From Kosakonia sp. H02 (GTDB lineage: Bacteria > Pseudomonadota > Gammaproteobacteria > Enterobacterales > Enterobacteriaceae), in contig CP131915.1 in the NCBI GenBank assembly GCA_030704225.1, positions 186,001-250,000 on the forward strand: a DNA stretch of 64,000 nt, given 5' to 3'. Below the pieces are notes generated by a model, which saw nothing but the letters and a program-made list of their open reading frames with translations, did no database searches and was not told where the DNA came from. The position numbers and the translations under genes are program-made. Shown one piece after another: positions 49,992 to 57,793 of this stretch (position 1 is its first letter; every line of letters begins with the position of its first letter).

Positions 49992-51869
49992 TCAGGGTTG
50001 TTTGATAAACTGCGCGGCATGCTCACCTGCAATGCGTCCCGAGTTATAGGCGAAGCCCAGTGCCAGCCCCTGATAAGGGGGATAAGCCGGGGAGCCAAAA
50101 AAACCGCCTGCGTTGTTGCCCACGACATACAACCCCGGAATAGCCTGCATATTCTGGTCGGTGGCTTCCAGCCGCTCATTAACGCGTACGCCCCCGGTGG
50201 AACTGAGGCTGACCACTTCCGATGACAGAGCGTAATAGGGACCATTAGCTACTCCGAAAGCGAGGAACGCCGGTTTTTTGCCAAATTCACGGTCTTTTTT
50301 GGCTTTCACCGCAGCGTTGTAATGCGCAACGGAGGCTTTCAGACGTTCGGCCTGCATACCGCTGCTGGCGGCTAACTCATCAAGGGTTGCGCCTTTATAG
50401 ATGGTGCCGTTTTTCACCCCTTGCTCCGCTAACGCCACGAAATCGCCCGTACCGACGGGGTTGGGCGCGCCCGCGCCAGAGATCTCAAACGGCAGCTTGC
50501 CTTTGCTGAATGCCTGTAGGGTTGGTGTATCGACCACAATCAAATAGTTGCCGCCCACGGAATAGGCCGCATTCGCCCATAAGGCCGTGTCATAGACCAG
50601 CGACTCGTCGACAAAACGCTCCCCGGAGCGATCCAGCCACAACAGCGGCGTTTTCAATATGCGAATCAGCAGACTGTCGTTGAAACCGGTCGCCTGGGTC
50701 GGATCCACCCCCACCAGTTTGGTCGCATGCAACAATGCCGACTGGGTTTCCCATTTTGCCGCGCCTGCGTCCCAGGCCATCTTCACGCCTTCCCCTTGGT
50801 TCGCCCACGCCAGCGAAGAGATATTGGTGGTCAGCATGTTACTGGTGAGCATTTTCATATTCGCGCCGTAGCCGCCAGTGGCAACAATCACTGCTTTTGC
50901 ATGGACGGTCAGGGTGCCGCCGTCAGCTTTTTCGGCGATCAGCCCCACAACGTTGCCTTTTTCATCCTTAAGAAGTGCCTTGCCGGTGGTGCGTGTCATC
51001 AGTTGTCCGCCCATCTCCTCCAGGTGTTTATACATATTGGCGAAGGCGGCCGCGCTGTCTTTGTAGTGATGGTAAATGCGCCATTTGATCGGGTCGGCGT
51101 TATGCGCCTGCTGCGTATTTTGATCGGACAGATAGAGCTCCACGCCGTATTTCATCAGCCAGTCGACGGTAGAGGCAGATTTGTCCACCACCGTTCGCGT
51201 CAGCGGGCCGTTGGTGAGGTAATGGTTGTAATCCACCAGCCGGTGAAAGAGTTCATCGGCGGTAAAAGTGAATTTTTTCTGCCGCTCAAGCGACGAACCG
51301 ACCGCAAATAATCCGCTGGCAATCTTACCGGCACCGCCCACTGTCGGCGCTTTCTCGACCACCAGCACTTTCGCGCCAGCTTCGGCAGCCGCCAGCGCGG
51401 CGGCAGTACCGGATGCGCCTCCCCCCACCACCACGACATCGGTGGTGACGGTTTGATCCGCACCTGCGGTTTTCACTTTTCCCTGACGGTACGCTTGCGG
51501 GTCTGCGCCGGACTGCTTCAGCGCCGCTTCGGCGGCTTTTTTCACGGCGTTGCTGGTTTCGGTTGCGCCGGTCATGCCATCCACATTCAGGCTCTGCTGT
51601 TCGAGGATCGCCTGGCCGACTTCTTTGCCTGCGACACCCCCTAATTCCGGCGTTTCATGTGAGGCATCCACCGTCAGTTGTGTGATTTTGCCGTCTTTAT
51701 CCACGCTGAGCGTGACGTTGACCGGGCTCTCTTTCCCCTGTGCTGATGCGCTGTATTCACCCGGCACGATGTCTGCCCACGCCATACTGGCGGCGGTCAG
51801 CAACGCTAGCCCCAGACAAGCGCCAAACACGCCAGGTCGCCATTGCTGTATTACATTTTTAGTTTTCAT
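49992..51869 (-). CDS. Secreted FMN-binding/FAD reductase (flavocytochrome c-like, KstD-type active site)
   Basis: 625 residues. Sec signal ending AWA (about 32), then an FMN-binding domain (about 35-110) with the ApbE target D97-G-M-T-G-A-T103, predicted covalent FMN on Thr103. FAD-binding-2 domain from about 143 (VVVVGGGASGTAAALAA). No heme-binding CxxCH. In place of the fumarate-reductase acid Arg (GERFxNExxTRD) it has GERFVDESLVYD with Tyr426; the HHTMGG segment is SLSSTGG; the C-terminal HGANRLGG is SPAYPPYQG with Tyr596. Tyr426/Tyr596 fit 3-ketosteroid dehydrogenase active sites. It is predicted to reduce an enone or similar activated C=C in the periplasm with quinol-derived electrons. 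Confidence 0.85.
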   Translation of the reverse strand: MKTKNVIQQWRPGVFGACLGLALLTAASMAWADIVPGEYSASAQGKESPVNVTLSVDKDGKITQLTVDASHETPELGGVAGKEVGQAILEQQSLNVDGMTGATETSNAVKKAAEAALKQSGADPQAYRQGKVKTAGADQTVTTDVVVVGGGASGTAAALAAAEAGAKVLVVEKAPTVGGAGKIASGLFAVGSSLERQKKFTFTADELFHRLVDYNHYLTNGPLTRTVVDKSASTVDWLMKYGVELYLSDQNTQQAHNADPIKWRIYHHYKDSAAAFANMYKHLEEMGGQLMTRTTGKALLKDEKGNVVGLIAEKADGGTLTVHAKAVIVATGGYGANMKMLTSNMLTTNISSLAWANQGEGVKMAWDAGAAKWETQSALLHATKLVGVDPTQATGFNDSLLIRILKTPLLWLDRSGERFVDESLVYDTALWANAAYSVGGNYLIVVDTPTLQAFSKGKLPFEISGAGAPNPVGTGDFVALAEQGVKNGTIYKGATLDELAASSGMQAERLKASVAHYNAAVKAKKDREFGKKPAFLAFGVANGPYYALSSEVVSLSSTGGVRVNERLEATDQNMQAIPGLYVVGNNAGGFFGSPAYPPYQGLALGFAYNSGRIAGEHAAQFIKQP

Positions 51870-51920
51870 AGACCTACCTTTATGAGTTATTCCAGTGACT
51901 CGAAACCCCTTTCCACGTCG

Positions 51921-53321
51921 TCAGCCGGTAGCCGCACGACGGATCCCTTGCGCTTTACTCAACCGACTAAACAAGGCTGCGCTCAGCAACAAGCCGTAGC
52001 CCATCAACCGAAACAACGCGCCATAGCTCTCGGTGACCGGTTCCGGCCACGCCACGGCGCGATGCGCGAGGAAAGCAAAACTGATGGTGATGCCAAGCAT
52101 CATGGATATCAGCTGTACCAGCGTCAGCAGGCTGTTGCCCGCGCCGTAGCTGTTATCGCTCATGGTGGAAAATGCCAGCGTGTTCAGGCTGCAATAAATG
52201 GCGGAACTGGTTAGTCCAAGGCCGAAGGCCAGACTCAGCACCCACCACGACGTTTGTGGCACGTCGGGGGCAGACATGGCTACCAGCAGTACCGCGCAGA
52301 GAACACAGCCAGTGATCAGCAGCCGCCGATAGCCAAGCCGCTCCAGCGCCTGGCTGAGAAAAAAACGCACGCTCAACGCGCCACCGGCAAAGGCCAGCAA
52401 CACCATCGATGCGGTGGCGGGTGTAGCAGAGGTTTGTACTCGCAGGGATAGCAGCAGCGGCGTAGAGGAGAAACAGATCCTCACCAGCGCGTTACCCAAT
52501 AAGCTGATGCGATAAGCGGGGTGCGCCAGCACAGCGGAATCGAACAGCCCGTCCATCGGGTGTTTTAGTCGCCGCCAGACAGACAAGGTCGCCAGCACGC
52601 CAAGGGTGATGCAGGCGGGAAGCAGGCCGATCGGCGACAGCAGTATTTGCCCCACGGGTGTGACCACGGCGAGACAGAGCAACAGCGCGGGTGCGACCAC
52701 CAAATAGCCCGCGATATCGAAACGCGGTGTGTCGGTAATGACGCTGACAGCACAACGCCGGCTGGCCAGTAAACAGAGCATACAGAGCGGCAAGGGCAAC
52801 AGAAACAGGCCGCGCCAGGGCATCAGCGTCAGACCAATCCCACCGCATACTGGCCCCAGTAGCGTCCCCAGCAAACCGATGGCGGTGACGCGGTTCAACT
52901 GGCGGGTCTGTTCATCATCGGGCACGGTTTTCAGTAACAGCACGCGAGCCGAAGCCAGCATCAGTGCGCCACCGCTCCCTTGTACCAGCCGCCAAAGGCA
53001 GAGGGCTGGCAGGCTATCCGCACGCGCGCAACCCAGCACTGCCAGCATAAACAGGCCCAGCGCAAGCTGATAAACCCGCTGTTCGCCATAACGTGTCATC
53101 AGCCAGGGGCTAATCGGTGTGGTTAATACCACGGCGACTAAATAGCTCAGCGCCAGGCCATCCAACGCACGTAACGGGAGGTGTAATGCCTGGGCAATAG
53201 TGGGCAGGGATAAATAGAGCAGGGAAGTATCGCTGGCCTGAATCAAAAAAGTGAGGGCAGCCAGTAACGCGATGCGTCCTGTAAATGATGGTGCCTGGCA
53301 TGGTTGTACTGCCTCTTGCAT
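51921..53321 (-). CDS. MFS transporter (DHA2/EmrB-like)
   Basis: 466 residues from the ATG at 53321 (MQEAVQPC), because the ATG at 53354 lies only five bases after the predicted sigma-54 start site. GGGGAG/GGAAGAA precede it. About 14 helices; motif A LMTRYGEQRVYQLALG, motif C GLLGTLLGPVCGGIGL typical of drug:H+ antiporter families. Could be an exporter of the reduced product or an importer of the acceptor. First gene of the minus-strand MFS-reductase-porin operon. Confidence 0.83.
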   Translation of the reverse strand: MQEAVQPCQAPSFTGRIALLAALTFLIQASDTSLLYLSLPTIAQALHLPLRALDGLALSYLVAVVLTTPISPWLMTRYGEQRVYQLALGLFMLAVLGCARADSLPALCLWRLVQGSGGALMLASARVLLLKTVPDDEQTRQLNRVTAIGLLGTLLGPVCGGIGLTLMPWRGLFLLPLPLCMLCLLASRRCAVSVITDTPRFDIAGYLVVAPALLLCLAVVTPVGQILLSPIGLLPACITLGVLATLSVWRRLKHPMDGLFDSAVLAHPAYRISLLGNALVRICFSSTPLLLSLRVQTSATPATASMVLLAFAGGALSVRFFLSQALERLGYRRLLITGCVLCAVLLVAMSAPDVPQTSWWVLSLAFGLGLTSSAIYCSLNTLAFSTMSDNSYGAGNSLLTLVQLISMMLGITISFAFLAHRAVAWPEPVTESYGALFRLMGYGLLLSAALFSRLSKAQGIRRAATG

Positions 53322-53369
53322 TTCTTCCGCTCCCCTTGATGCACTTTCCTGCATGGCTTGAGCGGTGTA

Positions 53370-53385
53370 AGCAATCCCCGTGCCG
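53370..53385 (-). promoter_or_regulatory. Sigma-54 promoter of the MFS-reductase-porin operon
   Basis: On the minus strand CGGCACGGGGATTGCT, matching consensus TGGCACGRNNNTTGCW at every fixed base except the first. Start predicted near 53359, with the ATG at 53321 some 38 bases on. Confidence 0.82.
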
Positions 53386-53413
53386 TTTATGAAAATAAAA
53401 ATAAATCGTTATT

Positions 53414-53426
53414 TATCAAATGATTA
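53414..53426 (+). promoter_or_regulatory. IHF consensus site upstream of the MFS promoter
   Basis: TATCAAATGATTA is an exact match to WATCAA-N4-TTR. Centre at about -61 from the predicted start site, between promoter and operators. Confidence 0.62.
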
Positions 53427-53467
53427 ATTGGATTGGTGGTAAACGGAGGGTAGGTAAAGCGGCCAGC

Positions 53468-53483
53468 GATACGCTTTTGTATC
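53468..53483. promoter_or_regulatory. Proposed activator operator, copy 2
   Basis: GATAC-GCTTTT-GTATC, perfect 5-bp arms, at about -109 to -124 from the predicted MFS start. Fits an upstream activating sequence. Confidence 0.6.
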
Positions 53484-53567
53484 AATGAGGGAGGCGGTGC
53501 ATTTTTAACAATTCACTTTATGTGGTTATTTCATGCAGCACTTAACATTCCTGATGCCTGTAACAAC

Positions 53568-53583
53568 GATACAGTGAGCTATC
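53568..53583. promoter_or_regulatory. Proposed activator operator, copy 3
   Basis: GATAC-AGTGAG-CTATC, one arm mismatch, exactly 100 bases from copy 2 and 46 bases before the activator start codon. It may also serve autoregulation. A further half site GATAC occurs at 53587. Confidence 0.55.
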
Positions 53584-53628
53584 ACCGATACCGTTACGGT
53601 TTAAGGTTGGCAACGCGGGGGGAAGAGA

Positions 53629-55116
53629 ATGAACTTTACGCTGGACGACAACGCCAATGACATTAACTACAAGGAGATTCTGGATAACCTGGAGTGTCCG
53701 ATTTACGTCACGGACTCCCGGGGCGTGACGCGTTATGTCAACCTTGCCTACCTCGCTGAAAATCCCATTGCGGACAGGCAGAAACTGATTGGCCGCAGCG
53801 TGGGCGACATTATTCAGGAGGGCAAATATTTCAACTAGGCGATCACCCTGCGCGTATTAGATGAGCAGCGTGAGGTGATTGAGGTGCTCAGCCACCATCT
53901 TCTGCCGGATAAAAGCGCCTTCGTCTCTGGGCGTCCAATTTACGATACGCATCACAGTGTGAAGAGCGTCGTGTCTATCATGTATGTGGACGCTTTCTTC
54001 CAGCGCCTGAACCGACATTTTGACTATCCGCTACGGCCTCTCTCCTCGTTCGCCAGAGCGCCGCTTATCACCAGTGCGCCACTTCCGCCTGTGCAGCAGC
54101 CGGTTTCGCTCATTGGTGCCAGCGAGGCGATGGCGCAGTTGAAACGTCTGATTATCAAGGTGGCACCCAGCGATGCCTCGGTGTTAATCACCGGCGAGTC
54201 TGGCACTGGTAAAGATGTGGTGGCGACAACGCTGCAACAATTAAGCCCGCGCCGCGATAAGCCGTTTGTGAAAATCAATTGCGCCGCCATTCCCGCGAAT
54301 CTGCTGGAAAGCGAATTGTTTGGTTATGAAAAAGGGGCCTTTACCGGTGCGCTGGCACGCGGCAAGCCGGGCGTGTTTGAACAGGCCGACGGCGGCACGT
54401 TGTTTCTTGATGAGATAGGGGAGATGGACTGGGAAGCGCAATCAAAATTGTTGCGTGTGTTGCAGGATAAAGTGGTGCAGCGTGTGGGGGGAATGGGGGC
54501 ATTGCAATTAGATGTGCGTATCATTGCCGCCACGAACGCGGATCTGCAACAACAGATCCGCAAAGGTAAATTCCGCAAAGATTTGTACTATCGTCTCAAC
54601 CTTATTCCTCTGCAAACCCCACCGTTGCGCCATCGCCGCGACGATATCCCGTTATTACTCGATTACTATTCGCGCCAGTTCGACAAACAGTACCGCCGCA
54701 TTATCCGCTTTGACGATGCGGGCGTCGCCCGACTAATGGCCTGGGACTGGCCGGGGAACGTGCGCGAACTGCGTAACTTTCTGGAATATATGTATGTTTG
54801 CCAGGAGGATAATTATGTCGATGTCGCCAGCATCAATCGCTGGCTGGCGCAAAATAACGTCGACAATCTGCCCGAGGCGCAACCGCCTGCAACGTTGCCG
54901 GGTGACGATGTGTTACTCAGCTGGTGCCATGCACAACTGCGGGCGGGCGCAACGCTGAAAACAATGCTGGCGCAGGTTGAGCGGGATGTCTTGCGACTGG
55001 CTCAGGCGCAGCACAAAACCACATATGCGATTGCAGACCGGCTCGGCGTGGCGCAACCGACGATCGTCAGGAAATTACAGGCACACGGGATTGGCGCAAA
55101 TCGCGCAACGATTTAA
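53629..55116 (+). pseudogene. PAS/AAA+/Fis sigma-54-dependent activator interrupted by an in-frame TAG
   Basis: One frame of 496 codons encodes a full enhancer-binding protein. PAS domain about 15-115 (NLECPIYVTDSRGVTRYVNLAYL), AAA+ domain about 160-400 with Walker A GESGTGKD at 189, GAFTGA (sigma-54 contact) at 236-241, LDEIGEMDWEAQSK, arginine-finger region and a Fis helix-turn-helix at the C-terminus (TTYAIADRLGVAQPTIVRKLQAHG). Codon 70 is TAG (53836-53838), between KYFN and AITLRVLDEQ within the PAS domain; the frame is the same on both sides. GGGGGAAGAGA precedes the ATG. Read literally it yields a 69-residue stub and perhaps an internally started 413-residue product lacking most of the PAS domain. 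Possible explanations are a recent mutation, a sequencing error or amber readthrough. Confidence 0.85.
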
Positions 55117-55137
55117 TGGAATGGGTATTTAAGAAAG

Positions 55138-55214
55138 TGGTGCGTCCGAATGGACTCGAACCATCGACCCCCACCATGTCAAGGTGGTGCTCTAACCAAC
55201 TGAGCTACGGACGC
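55138..55214 (-). tRNA. valV: tRNA-Val (GAC)
   Basis: 77-nt tRNA on the minus strand with acceptor GCGTCCG / CGGACGC, D-arm TAGCTCAGTTGGTTAGAGC, anticodon loop TTGACAT giving anticodon GAC, T-arm GGTTCGAGTCC and encoded CCA. First of a tandem pair, as E. coli valV-valW beside mdtK. Confidence 0.96.
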
Positions 55215-55226
55215 ACTGAAAAGGAA

Positions 55227-55303
55227 TGGTGCGTTCAATTGGACTCGAACCAACGACCCCCACCATGTCAAGGTGGTGCTCTAACCAACTGAGCTATGAA
55301 CGC
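55227..55303 (-). tRNA. valW: tRNA-Val (GAC)
   Basis: 77-nt near-copy of the adjacent tRNA, 12 bases away, with acceptor GCGTTCA / TGAACGC, anticodon GAC and encoded CCA. Differs mainly in the acceptor stem. The anticodon arms are the same. Confidence 0.96.
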
Positions 55304-55453
55304 AGTGTTGTGGTTGACAACGGGGACGAATATTAGCGGCAGGCCGGGGATGTGGCAAGCGGAAAATGGCAGATTTCTTACTGAATTCACCCGATTGCGG
55401 AACAACTGAGCAAAACGCCGGGAAAGTAGCCGCCATGCGGCGGCTGGCGTTAT

Positions 55454-56827
55454 TTAGCGCGCGGCGCGCTGCAAAATCCAGCTTGAAGGCTGGCGTTGCA
55501 GGTAACGCATGCGCAGCATTATCATCATGGCCGCCGAAGTCAGGCCAATAATAAAGCCCATCCAGAAACCCGCCGGTCCCATGCGATCGACCACCAAATC
55601 TGTCAGCGCCAGAATGTAGCCCGTCGGCAGCCCCAGCACCCAATAGGCGATAAATGTAATATAGAAAATCGAACGCGTATCTTTATAGCCACGCAACACG
55701 CCGCTGCCAATCACCTGGATGGAGTCAGAAATTTGATAAATCGCCGCCAGTAACATCAGGTGCGAGGCCAGCGTCACCACTTCCGGGTTGTCGTTATAGA
55801 GCAGGGCGATTCTTTCACGCATTAGCACGGTAAAAACGGCGGTTATCGCCGCCATGCAAATTCCGACGATTAACCCGGTACGTGCCGATGTTTTCGCATC
55901 CAGCGTTGAGCCCTGTCCGAGACGAAAGCCGACACGAATAGTGACCGCCGCCGCCAGCGACATCGGCAACACAAACATCAGCGAACTAAAGTTCAGGGCA
56001 ATCTGGTGGCCTGCCACATCCACAATCCCCAGTGGCGAGACGAGTAACGCCACCACAGCAAACAGCGTGACTTCAAAAAACAGCGCCAGCGCAATCGGCA
56101 AACCGAGTTGGATCAGGCGTTTTAACACCTCCCTGTCCGGTTTGGAGAAACGCGTATCGCGGCGGATATCGCGCATCGCAGGGGCGCGTTTAATATATGC
56201 GCGCAGGCAGATAAACATCACCCAATAGACTGCCGCGGTGGCTACGCCGCAGCCCACGCCGCCCAGTTCCGGCATGCCGAAATGACCATAAATAAAGGCA
56301 TAGTTGACCGGAATATTCACCAGCAGCCCGAGAAAGCCCATCACCATGCCCGGCTTGGTACGGGCAAGGCCTTCGCACTGGTTGCGCAACACCTGGAAAA
56401 AGAGATAACCCGGTGCGCCCCACATCAGCGCACGTAAAAAATGCACCGCTTTGTCGGCCATTAGCGGATCGATATTATGCATGGCGCGAATAATATGACC
56501 GGCATTCCACAGCACGATCATAATCAGCACGGAAACCACGCCCGCCAGCCAGAATCCCTGGCTGACCTGATGCGCAATACGCTCGCGTCGCCCGGAACCG
56601 TTTAATTGCGCAATCACCGGCGTCATCGCCAGCAGCAGACCGTGACCAAATAAGATCGCGGGAAACCAGATAGAGGTACCAATGGCAACGGCCGCCATAT
56701 CCGTGGCGCTGTAGCCACCGGCCATTACCGTATCAACGAAACCCATCGACGTCTGGGCAACCTGCGCGAAAATAACCGGCAACGCCAGTGCCAGTAATTG
56801 CCGCGCTTCAGTAACATACTTGTGCAC
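55454..56827 (-). CDS. mdtK: Multidrug efflux MATE transporter MdtK
   Basis: 457 residues (ydhE/norM), the E. coli length, from a GTG at 56827 (VHKYVTEARQLLALALPV), with AGGTG four bases upstream. The longer ATG ORF adds 37 residues without similarity. Twelve helices, MATE blocks FVDTVMAGGYSATDMAAVAIGTSIW and GNxNPVNY-like NIPVNYAFIYGHFGMPELGGVGCGVATA. Exports cationic drugs in exchange for Na+ or H+ (established for the family). Confidence 0.96.
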   Translation of the reverse strand: MHKYVTEARQLLALALPVIFAQVAQTSMGFVDTVMAGGYSATDMAAVAIGTSIWFPAILFGHGLLLAMTPVIAQLNGSGRRERIAHQVSQGFWLAGVVSVLIMIVLWNAGHIIRAMHNIDPLMADKAVHFLRALMWGAPGYLFFQVLRNQCEGLARTKPGMVMGFLGLLVNIPVNYAFIYGHFGMPELGGVGCGVATAAVYWVMFICLRAYIKRAPAMRDIRRDTRFSKPDREVLKRLIQLGLPIALALFFEVTLFAVVALLVSPLGIVDVAGHQIALNFSSLMFVLPMSLAAAVTIRVGFRLGQGSTLDAKTSARTGLIVGICMAAITAVFTVLMRERIALLYNDNPEVVTLASHLMLLAAIYQISDSIQVIGSGVLRGYKDTRSIFYITFIAYWVLGLPTGYILALTDLVVDRMGPAGFWMGFIIGLTSAAMMIMLRMRYLQRQPSSWILQRAAR

Positions 56828-57093
56828 GATACACCTATATATTGTTGTTATAAGAAAGAATGGAACGACTAATGAGAAAGGCGTTTTTCCTTGTGCCACA
56901 AAAAATGCTGCACCGCGATATGTGCAACATCTGGTCAAATACTACCTGCTAATCCGTATTTTTGCCATGTTAACCATAAATCAAAATTATCTTTCGCACG
57001 TGGTGTGATTGAGGGTGGCAAGGGCAATTTTCACCTGTTATTGTGCGTCAAGAACACGGTAACGCCGTATGAATGGAACAGGAGTGGTTAAGT

Positions 57094-57732
57094 ATGTTTA
57101 CGGGCATTGTGCAGGGCACGGCAAAAGTGGTGTCAATTGAAGATAAACCCAATTTCCGCACCCACGTTGTTGAGCTGCCAGAAACGATGCTGGACGGCAT
57201 CGAAACAGGAGCGTCCATTGCCAACAACGGTTGCTGCCTGACAGTAACGGCAATTAACGGTAGCCATATTAGTTTCGATTTAATGAAAGAGACGCTGCGT
57301 ATTACCAACCTCGGCGAACTGGGCGTGGGCGATATCGTTAACGTAGAACGTGCGGCAAAATTCAGCGATGAGATCGGCGGGCATTTAATGTCCGGCCATA
57401 TTATGACCACCGCTGAAATTGTGAAAATCCTCACCTCGGAAAATAACCGCCAGATTTGGTTCAAGGTGCAGGATCCGGCGCTGATGAAATACATCCTGTA
57501 TAAAGGCTTTATCGGCATTGACGGTATTAGCCTGACGGTCGGTGAAGTGACCAGCACCCGTTTCTGCGTGCATTTGATTCCGGAAACCTTGCAGCGCACC
57601 ACGCTCGGGGCGAAGAAACTGGGCCATCGCGTCAATATTGAAATCGACCCGCAAACTCAGGCGGTGGTGGACACCGTTGAGCGCGTGCTGGCGGCGAAAG
57701 AAGCCGCCGTGGTCATCAACAGCGAAGAGTAA
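57094..57732 (+). CDS. ribE: Riboflavin synthase alpha chain
   Basis: 212 residues from the ATG at 57094 (MFTGIVQGTAKVVSIED), preceded by AGGAGTGG; the longer ORF adds seven residues. It is called ribC in older naming. Two lumazine-binding repeats (about 1-97 and 98-195), each with its conserved GxSxxxxGxxLTV segment (GASIANNGCCLTV and GFIGIDGISLTV). Makes riboflavin from two 6,7-dimethyl-8-ribityllumazine. Divergent from mdtK; I see no FMN riboswitch in the 266-base gap. Confidence 0.97.
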   Translation: MFTGIVQGTAKVVSIEDKPNFRTHVVELPETMLDGIETGASIANNGCCLTVTAINGSHISFDLMKETLRITNLGELGVGDIVNVERAAKFSDEIGGHLMSGHIMTTAEIVKILTSENNRQIWFKVQDPALMKYILYKGFIGIDGISLTVGEVTSTRFCVHLIPETLQRTTLGAKKLGHRVNIEIDPQTQAVVDTVERVLAAKEAAVVINSEE

Positions 57733-57741
57733 TTACGAAAT

Positions 57742-57775
57742 AAAAAGGCCGCAGCACAGACGTTGCGGCCTTTTT
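57742..57775. terminator. Bidirectional terminator between ribE and cfa
   Basis: Perfect 12-bp stem AAAAAGGCCGCA / TGCGGCCTTTTT with a 10-nt loop between convergent ribE and cfa. Confidence 0.9.
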
Positions 57776-57793
57776 ATTTATTCCATGCGGAAA

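Noticed and set aside
49992..51869. Heme c attachment in the reductase (true flavocytochrome c)
   Set aside because: No CxxCH motif is present; the electron-carrying group is predicted to be covalent FMN.
53836..53838. TAG read as pyrrolysine
   Set aside because: No pylT/pylS-like genes are visible and this is an enterobacterium; mutation, error or readthrough is far more likely.
55138..55303. tRNA-Val pair as attachment site of a genomic island
   Set aside because: No integrase, no repeated 3' tRNA fragment and no mobile genes on either side; the pair and its mdtK neighbour are as in E. coli.
56828..57093. FMN riboswitch before ribE
   Set aside because: The conserved RFN-element blocks (such as AGGGGCGG...CCCAC) are not present in this gap.
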